From Lumbricus terrestris (Eukaryota > Annelida > Clitellata > Crassiclitellata > Lumbricidae), in contig OX457040.1 in assembly GCA_949752735.1 (NCBI GenBank), positions 7,959,097 to 8,023,096 of the forward strand: a stretch of DNA of 64,000 nt, in the 5' to 3' direction. Positions within the stretch are counted from its first letter, which is position 1. Every line of letters starts with the position of its first letter. Shown in pieces: positions 51,335 through 62,572 of the stretch. A model generated the notes under the pieces. That model saw only the letters and a list, made by a program, of their open reading frames with translations, ran no database searches and had not been told where the DNA came from. A program made the position numbers and the translations under genes.

Positions 51335-51497
51335 TATAATCATCATCGTCGTCATCATCATCGTCGTCGTTGTCATCATCATCATCATGATCATCATCGT
51401 TATTATCATCATCATTATCATCATCATCGTCATCATCATCTTCTTCTTCATCATCGTCATCATCATCAGCATCATCACCACCACCACCACCACTGGA
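51335..51497. repeat. (ATC)n trinucleotide array
   Basis: ATC with GTC, TTC and final ACC triplets. Poly-Ile, poly-Met and poly-Asp frames are artefacts. Confidence 0.95.
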
Positions 51498-52267
51498 CAC
51501 TTAATTTCAATATTTCGAAAATCAAAAGGACATTCTTGGCTGTAATATTGTTTCTCTTTTGCTACAATATGTGCCATTTATATTAGTTGTAATATGGCAC
51601 ATCTGCCTACCCATTTCCTGTATGTGATTTTGCATCAGTCGCGAGATCTTTCTCTGATGCATTGATTCTAGGTTATAATCACGCGGCCACTCAATTAATT
51701 TAAGAAAACCGGTGCTGGTGAATGATGCTCCGACATCAATTATACGGCGTCGACACAAATATCCACCGTGCTCCGCGCGTTATGTAGTGTTTGGCATGTT
51801 ACATAAACGGCTAATTATTCTTACCTACATTTCTGCAGGTACCTTAAGCGTCTTTAAACATCCGTCATAAACAATCCTTTCACATTCCAACTGCATAGCT
51901 GGCTTTTTAAATCGCATATCCTACACACACAGCGAATGATCAAGAACCAATGTGTTTATGAAATTTGTATCAAGGCGCGGGGAATTCGTGCCCACAAAGC
52001 TGCTAATGAGGTCGGTCCGCTGCGCCTTATATCGAAGAGGACCGGTAGTTTAGTAGCATCATGACCAACATTATACATGTAAGGCTTTAACATCGATATA
52101 ATAATATAATATATAATATAATATAATTTTGAGCATGTTGCTGCTCTCCTTATTTGACTAATCTATAATTGAACTCGCAGCATATGTCACACAAATGTAG
52201 TGGTCAATTGCTCGCAATTATAGGGCTGATCTAATACTTAAAAGGGGTGTTTAATTGCTTTTATGAG

Positions 52268-52385
52268 TCAGATGGATGGATGGATCCGATTTGACCAGGG
52301 TCTATGGCAACAGAGGTCGTTACCTTGGACAGAAATTTGCTCGGCATATTACAGCACTTCAGAGCTATCTTCTTTCGAAGTTTTT
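52268..52385 (-). mobile_element. SINE-B copy
   Basis: ATGGATGGATGGATCCGATT, then TGACCAGGGTCTATGGCAAC, then CCTTGGACAGAAATTTGCTC, then AGAGCTATCTTCTTTCGAAG. One stem base has changed (ACCTTGG). Confidence 0.9.
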
Positions 52386-52431
52386 GATGTGACGAAATTT
52401 CTTAATATAGAAGCGATATACATCTTTATTA

Positions 52432-52938
52432 CGGTGTTGTAAATAATAGTTGGTCCTGGGCACGACGTTAAACTGCATCCATCCTCCGCCACTGGATACC
52501 AACAACGTCCCTATGCCGGTCCTAAACCTGGACAAAAGGAGGAAGGTTTGCCAGATGGGTGGAGATACACTGGCAGTAAAAGACCAAGACGATTGAAATC
52601 CGCATAAACCACGACACAAGTGACATAGCGACCCAGATGCTTCAAGGTGTCATGATGTGGAGCTGACATGCACAGGCCGGTCAGGACAGACCAGTGGAGA
52701 GAGTCGGGGGAGAGTGTGTGGGACACATACACGGGCATTGACCCAGGTTGTCCTTCATGCCTCTCTCCCAATATTGTCTTCAATCAGACAAGGTGGTCTA
52801 ACTGCTCTAAGATGTTTATGGTATGGAGCAGACCTGCTGACCGGACCTGTTGAAGCTGGGCAGCATGACGCGAGACAGACTCAGACAGAGAGTGGCGTCA
52901 GACTCTTACGGGCATTGAGCCCAATTATATTGATATTG
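52432..52938 (+). mobile_element. Retroposon R6, copy 2
   Basis: This is the reverse complement of 26290-26830 over about 500 bp. Landmarks are GGTCCTGGGCACGACGTTAA, GGAGGAAGGTTTGCCAGATG, TCATGATGTGGAGCTGACAT, CCCAATATTGTCTTCAATCA and TACGGGCATTGAGCCCAA. The hairpin tail is missing here. Confidence 0.82.
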
Positions 52939-52944
52939 AAATAA

Positions 52945-53540
52945 TCGTGACCAATATTTCTGCGACGTCTTTAATTCAAAGCCAGGATTTCGCACTGGTG
53001 CAGACAACGGATGCAAAGATTATTGCGGTGACTTGGTTCGCGAATAGATCACTGTTCCTTTGTATTTAACCAGGGTTTAAATTAAGTAAGCTTTAAGTGT
53101 CGTTCAAACTCTGTTTACATCAGCTCCTTAAAATCATGACGCCGACAAGTGATCTAATGTCTTCGGCAGCTCTTCATAAGATCGTTATAAAGCTAATTAG
53201 GGTTGTCGTCATGGGTGATAATACTGGAGGATGGCTGCTAATAAAGGGCAGAATGTGGGTACACTTATGCAATGATGTATTGCAGATATTTTTCTCTGAA
53301 ATGCAAACCATCCATGCCGTCATCAGCGTAGTGTTATGCGATGTAATGTAGATTTTAGGCATTACACGTAATGCTATGATCCATTATGCATATCCTGCCG
53401 TTAGTTAATGTAATTTGTAATGTCATTGAAGCTTAAATAGCGCTACTCACAGCATTGACCATTCAGCAGCGTCTCCAGTGCTAGAACCTCGAGAGAAGAA
53501 ATAGGTTTTGAGAAACGGATAATTATAATCATAGGACGAG
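52945..53540 (+). repeat. Dispersed repeat R3, copy 2, left part
   Basis: It matches 35860-36690 without the S1 SINE: TATTGCGGTGACTTGGTTCG, then ACAAGTGATCTAATGTCTTC, then ATACTGGAGGATGGCTGCTA, then TTGACCATTCAGCAGCGTCT. It is interrupted at 53549 by a composite element and resumes at 56053. Confidence 0.85.
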
Positions 53541-54062
53541 ATCTCGAACAGGGGCGGATCCAGGAATTTTCGAAGGGGGGGGCCAAATATTTTTGGCTTG
53601 GGTCGGATTTTTTTTAGTCGTTTGGTCAAAACCAGAGTTTCATTTAGTCCCTCCTATGGGGGGGGGGTTGAGGTTTGTGGAGGGGTAGATTATGGACCAT
53701 CTGGAAGACAACCATGAGGCGCGAATCGCCGAGAGTGGTTGGGGAGGGACATGGGGAGGGGATATGCCCCTCCCCACCAGAAACATTTTGATTTTCACAT
53801 TGTAATGGTAGCATTTTAAGCTGTTATCTTAGCAAAATAGCGGTACTTTTCAGTGCTTATAAGCGTGCCATAAGAACTCAATAAATATAGACTATACTTT
53901 AAAAATAGGCTTTCAAGTTTCCACACTGCAACAGTGCCCTTGTGAGATGTCATTTTAGCAAAACTACTCAATTTGTTCAGTACTGATTAAAAAATATACA
54001 CAATATTAATATTGATATTAATATATACGATACAATATTAAAAATATCTGTTTGTATCGAGT

Positions 54063-54150
54063 CCAGCAGCCTTTTTTGAAGAATTCGGGCGGAAGACAAA
54101 AAGAAGTCATCAGTTTTTTAGAAGAAAAATTGAACACCATTTTTTGTACT
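54063..54150 (-). repeat. Inverted unit facing the 54-55 kb array
   Basis: On the minus strand it reads ATGGTGTTCAATTTTTCTTC, then TAAAAAACTGATGACTTC, then TTTTTGTCTTCCGCCCG. This is one array unit in opposite orientation, so array and unit could form a stem. Confidence 0.8.
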
Positions 54151-54247
54151 GTTCTTGCTGAGTTATTATAGTGAATAACTTCTGACTTGTAATTATATAA
54201 CATGAGCTGATATTTTGCACTAGTATCAGCTTATCCCTATTTCCTAA

Positions 54248-55280
54248 ACTTCAAAAGGGTGTCCAATTTCCCTTATAAAAACTGATTACTCTATTTAATC
54301 ATCCATTCGATATCCAAAAAGAGGTGTTCATTCTAAAAAACTGATGACTTCTTTTAGGCTGCCGTGCAAGATCTTTAAAAAAGGTATTCAATTTTCTTCC
54401 CAAAAAGCAAATGACTTTTTTTAGTAATCCTTCAGAAACAGTAAAAGAATTTTCCTTCTAGAAGCACTGATGTCTTTGTTTAGTCATTCGTCCGGATTCT
54501 TCAAACAATGGTGTTTAATTTTCCTTCTGAGAAATCGGATGACTTAATTTTGTCTTCCGTGCGAAATCTTATAAAAGGTGTTCAATTTTCTTCTCTCAAA
54601 AAATGACTTTTTTAGTCATATGTCTCAAATATTCAAAAAAAGGTGTTCAAATTCCCTTCCCAAAAAACTGATGACTTTGTTTAGTCATCCGTCGAATTCT
54701 TCAAAAAAGGTGTTTAATTTCTTCCCAAAAACTAAAGACTTTTGTTTACTCATTCGTCCGAAATCTTAAAAAGGTGTTTAATTTCCCTTCCGAAAAAACT
54801 GATTACTTTTTTAGTTATCCGTACGAAATCTTCAAAAAAGTGTTCAATTTCTCTTCTAAAAAAACTGATGACTTCTTTTAGTCTTCCGTGCAAAATATTA
54901 AAAAGGTGTTCAATTATCCATCTAAAAACTGATGACTTTTTTAGTCTTCCGTGCGAAATCTTATAAAAGGTGTTCAATTTTCTTCCCCCAAAAATGACTT
55001 TTTTAGTCATCCGTCCTAAATATTCAAAAAAGCGTTCAATTTTCCTTCTTAAAAACTGAACTTCTTTTAGTCATCCTTGCGAAATCTTCAAAAAGGGTGT
55101 TCAATTATCCTTCTAAAAAACTGATGTCTTTTTTAGTCTTCCGTGCGAAATCTTAAAAAAGGTGTTCAACACATCAGTCCGAAATCTTCTTTTTAGTCAT
55201 CGTCCAAAATCTTAAAAAAGGTGTTGAATTTCCGTTCCCAAAAACTGATGTTTTTTAGTCATCGACCAAATTCTTAAAAA
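54248..55280 (+). repeat. ~60-bp degenerate minisatellite in a hAT-like element
   Basis: About 16-17 units of AAAGGTGTTCAATTTTCCTT, then CTAAAAAACTGATGACTTTT, then TTAGTCATCCGTCCGAAATC, then TTCAAAA. Each unit holds the small palindrome GATGACTTTTTTAGTCATC. Unit length varies with A- and T-run slippage. Short frames across it are repeat-driven. Confidence 0.92.
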
Positions 55281-56139
55281 TATGACCAACTAGTTAATAA
55301 TTTTTTTAACATTTTTCATTTCCGTTTGTGTTTTCGTTGTTTAATTTCATGCATATTACATCATGTGCTCATAAATGCATTAAATTAATTTTTTTCGCAT
55401 TTTCCATATTGGGGTGTGTTCAAACACCCAAAACATCCCCCAAGCTACGACCTTGACACCTGATGCATAAAATTGAAGGTCTGTAGTGTTTAGATTAGTT
55501 GATCCAAAAATCTGTCTATGTCTGTTTGTCTCTCCACGATGAGTCTCCTATACTCTGTCGCTAAAATGACATCCTAAAAAGCTACCATAGCAGTGTGAAA
55601 ATTCAAAAGATTATATATATATATATATATATAATTAATTATGTATTTTATATATCCATGATTTATGGCTGTGTTATGGATGTATGTTATGCCTGACTTA
55701 GGGCCATAACCAGAGACTTTCTCCATAAATAATAATAGTGAATAAAAGTTATTGTAGGGCTATTTCATAGAGCATGCAATATTGCTCTATTAGCTGTTAA
55801 TAATGGCAAACAAATTGCTTTATAATATTATAAAGACAATGCAATTGTGTGAGAGGCTTATATTAGATTTTAATTACATTTATATATTATTTTTAATACA
55901 GGTTTTGATTACATTTATATATTAATTCTCCTGGCCATGACTTAAACCCTGCGAAAAATTTGTTGGGCGACCATGGATGGGGGCCACGTCCCATGGAGAT
56001 TTGAAATGGGGGGGGCCATGGCCGGATTGGCCCCCCCCTGGATCCGCCCCTGATCTCGAAAGAGTCGAGAAACGTATTGTGGAGACAATGGCGCATTGAA
56101 TGGTAATTACAATCACGGATGCCACTTTAAATTTTCAAA

Positions 56140-56390
56140 AAATGTCAGATCCGTCCCTAAAAAGGCTAGAAAATGCTAGAATGGAAATATGTCTAAGAAA
56201 TACGTGAAACTGTCTTTTTGTCTTTCACAGCAAACACTGAAATCTTCAGACGTCTTTCGTCTATTTTTACCGGAAACTATTCATTTTTACCTCAAATTTC
56301 TCTTTTACGTGAAAATTTAAAAAATCCTCCTTGATAAAAAAAACTACATCCGGCCAAAAAACCACACAGAAACATAGACAAGACCGAAAA
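56140..56390. repeat. Diverged repeat shared with 33790-34180
   Basis: CTAAAAAGGCTAGAAAATGC, then TAAAAAATCCTCCTTGAT, then ACTACATCCGGCCAAAAAAC. It is inverted relative to the 33.8-34.2 kb copy. The class is unknown. Confidence 0.4.
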
Positions 56391-56469
56391 ACATGGATCT
56401 AGATGGGAAGACTAAGAGTGGCACCAAGACGTTGTTCGATTAGTATCGCAAACAAATGAGTGCTACACA

Positions 56470-56695
56470 TAATTTTGATTGAAAGAGTTTTAAAGGTGTC
56501 TAATGAGAGTCGCGCATTGTCGGTTTCCTAGACTAGTCATCTTTTGGTTACTTGAGTCGTTGACCTTGATTCAACACGATTTCATTGAATGACGAATTTG
56601 TCAATTGTGACTTTCTAATTTTGTTGTGCCATCGTATGATGCTTACGTACTAGATACCGGCAAACTATAGAAGCAGGTGAATAATAATAGCGCGG
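56470..56695 (+). repeat. Dispersed repeat R4, copy
   Basis: GAGTTTTAAAGGTGTCTAAT, then GAGAGTCGCGCATTGTCGG, then TCATCTTTTGGTTACTTGAG, then GATTTCATTGAATGACGAAT, then ATACCGGCAAACTATAGAAG. It carries one relic of the 48-bp unit. Confidence 0.72.
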
Positions 56696-56699
56696 AGTC

Positions 56700-56765
56700 T
56701 ATAAAAGCATAAAGAGCTATTATCATGCCAAACAAATTTTTGACGACGGCAAGGGCCAACGTCAT
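56700..56765 (+). mobile_element. SINE-B 5' fragment
   Basis: AAGAGCTATTATCATGCCAA, then ACAAATTTTTGACGACGGCA. The stem-loop half and tail are lost. Confidence 0.5.
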
Positions 56766-57349
56766 CGTCGTCATCGCTGTGACGCTGTCTAGGGCCTTTT
56801 TTAACGTGCAGTTGTACACAAAAATTCCTTAAAAACAGCCCTGAGTCGTACATGTAGTTATAATTATTACAAACATCATCATTGCTATCATGCCCACTCA
56901 TCAAACAAATTGAATCGGACTTCAAACTATAAGTTTATTGCGCGAAACATGTCGGAGCGCCCTCTTGAGGCGTCACTTATCTAAAAAAAACCTCTGCATT
57001 TATTGAAAACCACTAGCTGCGGCACCATTTGACCGAAGATTTGTTTAAAATGACCTATCGGTGGCAAATTGATGAATTCTGATCTTTGAAATCTGACGAC
57101 CGTTTTTAATGATCCGTTAACACTATATTATTGGATGACACTTAGTCAAGCCACTCATGTAAAGCAATAATAATATTATGTAGATGTAAAAGGCAGCACT
57201 GAAACAATTTGGGCATTCTATTTCCTGATGAAACTTCCTCCCCCCCCACATCCAAGGAAATGCATAGGTCAAACACTATTGAATAGCATCATTCATCATA
57301 TTACAGAACGCATGTTAGGAAACGTTCATTTGATTATATTTTGCTTGCG

Positions 57350-57440
57350 ATTACGATGGATTCAGAGCTTAATGACATCTTAAGTGTAATGACGATCAAC
57401 AACGTTGCCGTCGACCAAAAAAATTGTTTGGCAAAACCGC
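57350..57440 (-). mobile_element. SINE-B type II relic
   Basis: GATGGATTCAGAGCTTAATG, then CAACAACGTTGCCGTCGACC, then AAAATTGTTTGGCAAAAC. Confidence 0.45.
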
Positions 57441-57787
57441 AAATAATAAGCCTAATCGAAAGATGCCTGTGAGAATTACCGGAGGTTGCAAGGACTCAAT
57501 ATTCATCATTGTCGACACTGTTAATCCCGCCCTATGATTTTTTTATCCTTACTCGTGACAGAGACTCCAGAGTGTGACATACATCGGTGTGGCAGTGACA
57601 TACATCGGAAAAATTCAGTGGCAATGCGTTATCAATGAAAATTATAGCTCATCTGCCATTTTTTATAAAGGTGTATAATTTCCTTCTGAATTTCACTTCG
57701 AACCTACGCTTAAATGCATACCTTAGCGTAGAAGGCCTTAGACTTCGCACTCTCCTAAACCCTACACAATAACGTCAACCCTAACAG

Positions 57788-57792
57788 TCATT

Positions 57793-57859
<67 letters not shown>

Positions 57860-57876
57860 TCATCATCATCATCACA
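57788..57876. repeat. (ATC)n/(GTC)n array
   Basis: A pure ATC block, then GTC, then ATC. Confidence 0.95.
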
Positions 57877-58400
57877 AAGTATGAATCATTGAAGATCGAG
57901 GTCATATCTCAATTTTGAGGATGATTGAATGGCTTGCATTCAAGATTGATAAGAATTTTTGGCACGTCGGACGATTTCTTTAACACGCTGGACTTCAATT
58001 AGAAGATGAAGACTTTTTAAGATCCTTGTAAATGCAATCCAATAATTGTAAATCTTCAGTATTTCTCAGCGTCACACAAAAACCGTGTCAGTCGTCCATA
58101 CATAGGCGCAGGATGAAATCAAGTCCGAAATAGCAATGCAGGATGCTTTGTCCGTTCCGGTGCCAGGCCAGAATCCCGGGAGGTCAAGCCGAGGGGACAG
58201 TGAGCGAGCTTTGAGGTAAACAGGATGAACTCGTGTCGAGCTTGGTCCTATTTTAAAGGTCACGATTATGTGTGTCCGATATGTATGATAAGCCTGTTGG
58301 AAAAGTAGAATAAAAATCGAATGGGAAAACCAAGGGTGAAGAAAGGTGGCTGTTAGTGAGGGATGGATGAAAGGAGGAAGAGAGGAAGATAATTAAAATA
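57877..58400. other. Unassigned DNA
   Basis: A 63-codon minus frame at 58072-58263 has a proline- and serine-rich product with no recognised motif. No repeat assignment is made. Confidence 0.35.
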
Positions 58401-58401
58401 A

Positions 58402-58640
58402 TTATTTCTTTATTGAACAATCCGGCTGCTTATCCATAATTAACAAACAGACTGCAACCGGTTACAGTGTACAGTTATGCAATTCAAATAAATCACGAGA
58501 ACACAAATCACATTAACTACTAACCGAGCAGACGACCTTCAATACAACTTATTTTTTATACAAGGGTGCTAATAGCAGCCTACAAAACACGTGTATCCTA
58601 CGGGAGCCCGGTGAATCGAACTCGAGTCCGCTGAAGTCCA
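58402..58640 (-). mobile_element. tRNA-derived SINE S2, near full length
   Basis: It aligns along its length with 19867-20105: TTATTGAACAATCCGGCTGC, then CTGCAACCGGTTACAGTGTA, then ATCACGAGAACACAAATCAC, then TGCTAATAGCAGCCTACAAA, then box B complement GAATCGAACTCG. The tRNA-like end is degraded. Confidence 0.82.
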
Positions 58641-58679
58641 TGTCAGTGGGATTCTTTTTTCTACACTTTATGCACAGCC

Positions 58680-58995
58680 TGGGTCGTTGATGTTGACCTT
58701 ACATGACCTCGTTTGATGCAAGAATCGGTCAATGTTCCTAGTTTTCTGAATATCTTATCTGACCATTTATAAAGCGCTTCTCGCAGCAAGAGCCTTTCAG
58801 AAGCGCTCCCAGTGCGTTTGACTCCGAGAAAAAAGACAATACTGCTTCTTATTATCTTATACGGACTGATTTTCTGTTGGATGACCTGATTGCATGTTTT
58901 CTTGGCCTTGTGCAATAGACAAACTAGTAACAATCTCTTGCGCTCTTCATAATGGCTTCCGTCCAATACACGATATTTAAAGTATATACAGTGTT
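58680..58995 (+). repeat. R4 and R1 pieces around a retroposon tail
   Basis: TTGACCTTACATGACCTCGT, then GAATCGGTCAATGTTCC is one 48-bp unit relic. CTTGTGCAATAGACAAACTA, then ATGGCTTCCGTCCAATACAC is R1 3' sequence. Confidence 0.55.
58763..58830 (-). mobile_element. CR1/L2-type hairpin tail fragment
   Basis: On the minus strand GGGAGCGCTTCTGAAAGGCT, then CTTGCTGCGAGAAGCGCTTT, then ATAAATGG. GAGCGCTTCT pairs with AGAAGCGCT, a compensated variant of the common GAGCGCCTCT/AGAGGCGCT stem. Confidence 0.7.
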
Positions 58996-59134
58996 TCCCG
59001 TGAAAAAGTAGACCCAACAACAAAAAGTGTCATAACTCGGTAATTTTTTAAGCATTTGTCAGAAATGTTTAAAACAACAACAGTAGCCATAATTATTACG
59101 ACAAAATTGTAATGCCGCTTGAAAATGTTGGTAG

Positions 59135-59700
59135 TTTCAATTCAATTCAATTCAATTCAAATTGTTTATTCAAAGAGATCAGCGAAAAGACAGTTAAAAT
59201 CAACAAAATGACAAAATAAACGTGCACATTATACATCAAGAGCTAAATGACATCAAATATAAGGTGAATGATCCCTGTGAAAGGGGAGTGATCCCGCTAG
59301 CCTAGGCTCCCACAAACAGGAACCAGTAACAAGACGGCGGAGAGTGTAATTAGCTCGTATGTAGAATGGAGAAAAGAGGTAAGAGCTAATGAAAAGTTTA
59401 TAAGCGTTTGAGCAGGCAGTGCCGTAACGAGGCAATTTACAATACACAACAGCCAAAAGTAAGTGAAGTTCAGCTGCAGTTCAAAATGTCCTTCTTGTTC
59501 ACGGACACATGACCGTAGACGTACTTGAGACCATTGCTCATCTAGCCCGGAGATACTCGACTTCATATCACTGCAGCTCTGGCTGCCCAACCGTACAGAC
59601 CTCAATTCAGTTGGCTATCAAAATATGGAGCGCACTGGAGGAGCGCGATTTTATCGTTCCGATATTCGTGACTTCGACCTTAGGGCGCGTCTGATAAAGA
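59135..59700 (-). mobile_element. Probable retroposon with (GAATT)n tail
   Basis: On the minus strand the segment ends TTTGAATAAACAATTTGAAT and (TGAAT)n, a normal LINE or SINE tail. A 102-codon frame (59605-59297) has a Leu/Val-rich C-terminus that I cannot place. The 5' boundary is unclear. Confidence 0.45.
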
Positions 59701-59924
59701 ATGAAGAATGGCAGGTATTTTACCACGTGATCATAGACCGGGTCATCAGACAATGGCGTCTACATATACGGTCATACACGTTTTCGTGAACAAGGAGGAT
59801 GTTTTGAGCACCAGCAGTAGCTAAACTTCACTTCCTTATAGCCTCTGTATACTGGAAAGTTCTCCTTTTCAGAACTGCATCTCAAACATATATATATTTA
59901 TATATATATATATATATATTTGTT

Positions 59925-60142
59925 TGTATGTGCACTTGTTATAGCGCCCCTTCAAGCTCTATACTACTCAGAGGCGCTCCCGAATGCAGAGCGGACACTG
60001 CATCGGAGTTTCACGCCGAAGCGCTGAGCAATTGTGAGTGAAGGACTTGCCCAAGGTCCTTACGCGGCGAGGTGGATTCGAACCTCGAACCTTCCGGCTT
60101 CAAGGCAGCGACGCCACCACTGCACCACCGCGCCCCACAATA
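59925..60142 (-). mobile_element. tRNA-derived SINE S1, near full length
   Basis: On the minus strand: GGGGCGCGGTGGTGCAGTGG (box A), GAAGGTTCGAGGTTCGAATC (box B), AAGTCCTTCACTCACAATTG, CTCAGCGCTTCGGCGTGAAA, and the tail GGGAGCGCCTCTGAGTAG, then GCTTGAAGGGGCGCTATAAC and an AT-rich run. It is the best-preserved S1 copy here. Confidence 0.9.
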
Positions 60143-60164
60143 TATATATATATATATGTATATC

Positions 60165-60345
60165 GCCACTCACAGCAATGACCATTCAGCAGCGCCTCCA
60201 GTGCTAGAATCTCGGGAGAAGAAATAGGGTTTGTGAGACGGACATGCTGGACAAGATCTCGAAAGAGTGGAGATACGTATAATTGTGGAGTGGAGGGCAT
60301 TGGACAATGGCACAATGGAGGTTAAAGCCACGCAAGCTGAAATAT
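60165..60345 (+). repeat. Dispersed repeat R3, copy 3 (empty-site reference)
   Basis: ACTCACAGCAATGACCATTC, then AGCAGCGCCTCCAGTGCTAG, then GACAAGATCTCGAAAGAGTG. It shows the site occupied in copy 2 by the 53.5-kb composite. Confidence 0.88.
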
Positions 60346-60394
60346 TATCGTGAGTGCTTGTTACTGTTTATCGACACTTAACTGCCATATAGAC

Positions 60395-60450
60395 GATGAT
60401 TAGTGTCGCCCTCCTCCTTTATCCAGGCCTGGGACTGGCACTGGCAGAGT
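60395..60450 (+). repeat. Family H copy
   Basis: AGTGTCGCCCTCCTCCTTTA, then TCCAGGCCTGGGACTGGCAC, then TGGCAGAGTGTAAC. Confidence 0.7.
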
Positions 60451-60475
60451 GTAACTATATTGTGGAGTTGGTACT

Positions 60476-60518
60476 ATGGATGGATGGATGCCGATTTGAC
60501 GAGGGTTTATGACAACCA
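60476..60518 (-). mobile_element. SINE-B 3' fragment
   Basis: ATGGATGGATGGATGCCGAT, then TTGACGAGGGTTTATGACAA. Only the tail and half of the stem-loop remain. Confidence 0.65.
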
Positions 60519-60754
60519 TTTTGCTGTTAAAAATGAACACTAATAATAATGAACATTAATATTATGTTAAGGCTAAGGCAACGAAAAACGACATTGTTAT
60601 GACGACGTCATATGGTGTATTTTTGACGTCATGAAACCATTGTTACCTCACTGCAGAAACTGCAAATTGTCGTCAACGGTCTTTGATTTCAAACGACCAC
60701 GTTAAACTCTGGCCAAATAAAAGGAAATCGATGTTGGTCTATATTTCGCTCTAT

Positions 60755-61120
60755 GAAGGTTATATAACTTCGACTAGAAGCGTTCTAAAGGTGTGCAATA
60801 TGACCACCTTATTATAGACAATAAATTACCAATAATAATTATTATAACGACATACTATAGCACCAGTAACTGAGGTCGATGACCTTGACCTGTTGTGACC
60901 TCATTTTGAAGCAGCAATTAGTCACTGGTGATCTTCAGGTTTCCTTAGCATTGCATCATTAAGTTCAAATCTTCCGTATGTCTATCAGCTGATAACGGAT
61001 TGGATTAGATTATCCATCTGTTGATGCATCTGGCGTCAGACACTCGCACAGTTAAACGTGTTACTACCTATACAAGACTCTTGCGTCGTTGATAACGACT
61101 TCCGTTCAAAGGTCCAATAT
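60755..61120 (+). repeat. Dispersed repeat R1, copy 3 (longest)
   Basis: It extends beyond the point where copy 1 is cut by a hAT-like end: CGGATTGGATTAGATTATCC, then ATCTGTTGATGCATCTGGCG, then CTATACAAGACTCTTGCGTC. Confidence 0.85.
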
Positions 61121-61149
61121 TATCTATATATGTATGTATGTATATATAC

Positions 61150-61450
61150 CCTCCTGTTTACGCCATCTGGCGTCGGAAACACGATAATCACGTGTTTATT
61201 TATAGCGCTTTTTCTATAGCACCGTCGTTCATCACTGGACTACAAACATGTAAAGACAGAGAGCGAATACACTTCCGGTCAACCCGGATGTGGGTACTTT
61301 TCGCAGGCAGCGGGAAAGAGACCCTTCGAGCATTACCGCCCACCCTCTGATGACATGTCTCCCGTGCCACGGAAGTACGAAATCTTAAGTTATGTATATG
61401 TATGATCATGGCGAGTCATGTTAGCAAGGCGGTTCTGGGAAAGCGGGAAG
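61150..61450 (+). repeat. R1 downstream region shared with 37560-38215
   Basis: ACGCCATCTGGCGTCGGAAA, then GTTCATCACTGGACTACAAA, then CACTTCCGGTCAACCCGGAT parallels 37590-37680 plus 38112-38165, where a LINE fragment interrupts it. It therefore shows the empty site for the LINE at 37681-38111. Confidence 0.75.
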
Positions 61451-61499
61451 TGAGTGCGATTCATCCGATTGACTTAATAGTTTGAGCTATATATGAGAA

Positions 61500-61575
61500 G
61501 TCCCGAGCCTGGATAACGAAGGAGGGCGTCGCTAATGGTTTTTGTTACCCCACAGTGAAGTTTAACTGCAAATAC
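61500..61575 (-). repeat. Family H copy
   Basis: TCCCGAGCCTGGATAACGAA, then GGAGGGCGTCGCTAATGG, then CACAGTGAAGTTTAACTGCA. Confidence 0.6.
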
Positions 61576-61984
61576 AACGAGTTAGTGGTCGTAGGACGCT
61601 CTGACGAATATTTCTACTTGTCTTTTCACCATAAATTATGGTGTCTACTCGTGTCCTTTATGCTGCAGTTTTCATAATATTGCTGAACGCATTCACGTGG
61701 ACTCGATCCAACATTTTAAACTCGACGTAATACTTAAAAAGTCGATAGATAATTTGTATATACGAGTGTTCGCTGAAGTCGACAAAATTTTGTTCATTGC
61801 TCAGTCAGTTGAAGTTGTAGATTTTTTATGTAAAGAGGTAAACGTCATGACATCACATGCCGTTGACGACGCTACAAATTTATAATAAGAGCAATAATAT
61901 TTTTTAATGAGACGCTTGCAAACGCACAGTCGTGTAATGAGCAAATTATGCAATAATCTTGATTAACATCAATCTTTGCTACTA

Positions 61985-62095
61985 GCAGAACAGACATCCT
62001 GCAAAGCACGGCGCTAATAGAAGCCTACGAAGCATGTCCACCATATAATGAGGCGCGAACTCGTTACCTCTTGCTCTCTATGTTGTCATTAACTG
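61985..62095 (-). mobile_element. S2 SINE head fragment
   Basis: ACGGCGCTAATAGAAGCCTA, then CGCGAACTCGTTACCTCTTG is the complement of the S2 body and box B. The head is degraded. Confidence 0.65.
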
Positions 62096-62099
62096 GTTT

Positions 62100-62430
62100 G
62101 TGTAGGCCTATAACTCAGAGAACTTTGAGTGGAGTTATTAGCTTCCATAAGTTGTTTGTCCAAGGACAGTCTATAGTTTGACAAGCACGATGGAATATTC
62201 TACAATAAATAGAAATGTGAGAACTGTTCGAAATAATTGTGACCGACGTCAACAGCCTCTGTTACCATAAGATACCGGTGAAACTCTGGATCCATCCGTT
62301 CACAACAATGGTAGAATGAGAATTACGGTCCCGTTCTTCTTCTTTTCATTCTGGCTAGGATTAAACTCTCGCTGTGAGTGGCCAACCATATTACAGCCCC
62401 GTTCTTAGACACCATTAAAATAGATTAATC
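62100..62430 (+). repeat. Dispersed repeat R2, copy 3
   Basis: TACAATAAATAGAAATGTGA, then GAACTGTTCGAAATAATTGT, then CTCTGTTACCATAAGATACC, then TTCTTAGACACCATTAAAAT. A 65-bp insertion at about 62338-62400 is flanked by ATTACGGTCCCGTTCTT and ATTACAGCCCCGTTCTT, an imperfect 17-bp duplication. Confidence 0.78.
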
Positions 62431-62474
62431 GAAGTCATGTAAATTAATTTTGGTCTGCTCAATATTAAGTAGGC

Positions 62475-62572
62475 CCGAAAGAAGAAAGCTCTTGAGTGCT
62501 GTAATATGCCGAGCAAATTTCTGTCCAAGGTAACGGCCTCTGTTGTCATAGACCCTGGTCAAATCGGATCCA
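62475..62572 (+). mobile_element. SINE-B copy
   Basis: GAAAGAAGAAAGCTCTTGAG, then TGCTGTAATATGCCGAGCAA, then CAAGGTAACGGCCTCTGTTG, then TCATAGACCCTGGTCAAATC, then GGATCCACTCCAC. Confidence 0.9.

Larger units (their letters stand above)
53541..56060. mobile_element. Composite hAT-like element with internal minisatellite
   Basis: The element spans 53549-56052 (2504 bp). It starts CAGGGGCGGATCCAGGAATT and ends CCTGGATCCGCCCCTG, a perfect 16-bp inverted repeat typical of animal hAT elements. ATCTCGAA is duplicated exactly at 53541-53548 and 56053-56060. The R3 copies at 36646 and 60253 contain one uninterrupted ATTTCGAA or ATCTCGAA at this site. Inside are a tandem array (54248-55280), a CAAGCTACGACCTTG end of another MITE (55453), and a segment shared with the 40.2-kb composite. 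No transposase is encoded. Confidence 0.93.

Noticed and set aside
54578..54966. Short frames in the 54-55 kb region as small proteins
   Set aside because: Each frame just spans units of the 60-bp minisatellite.
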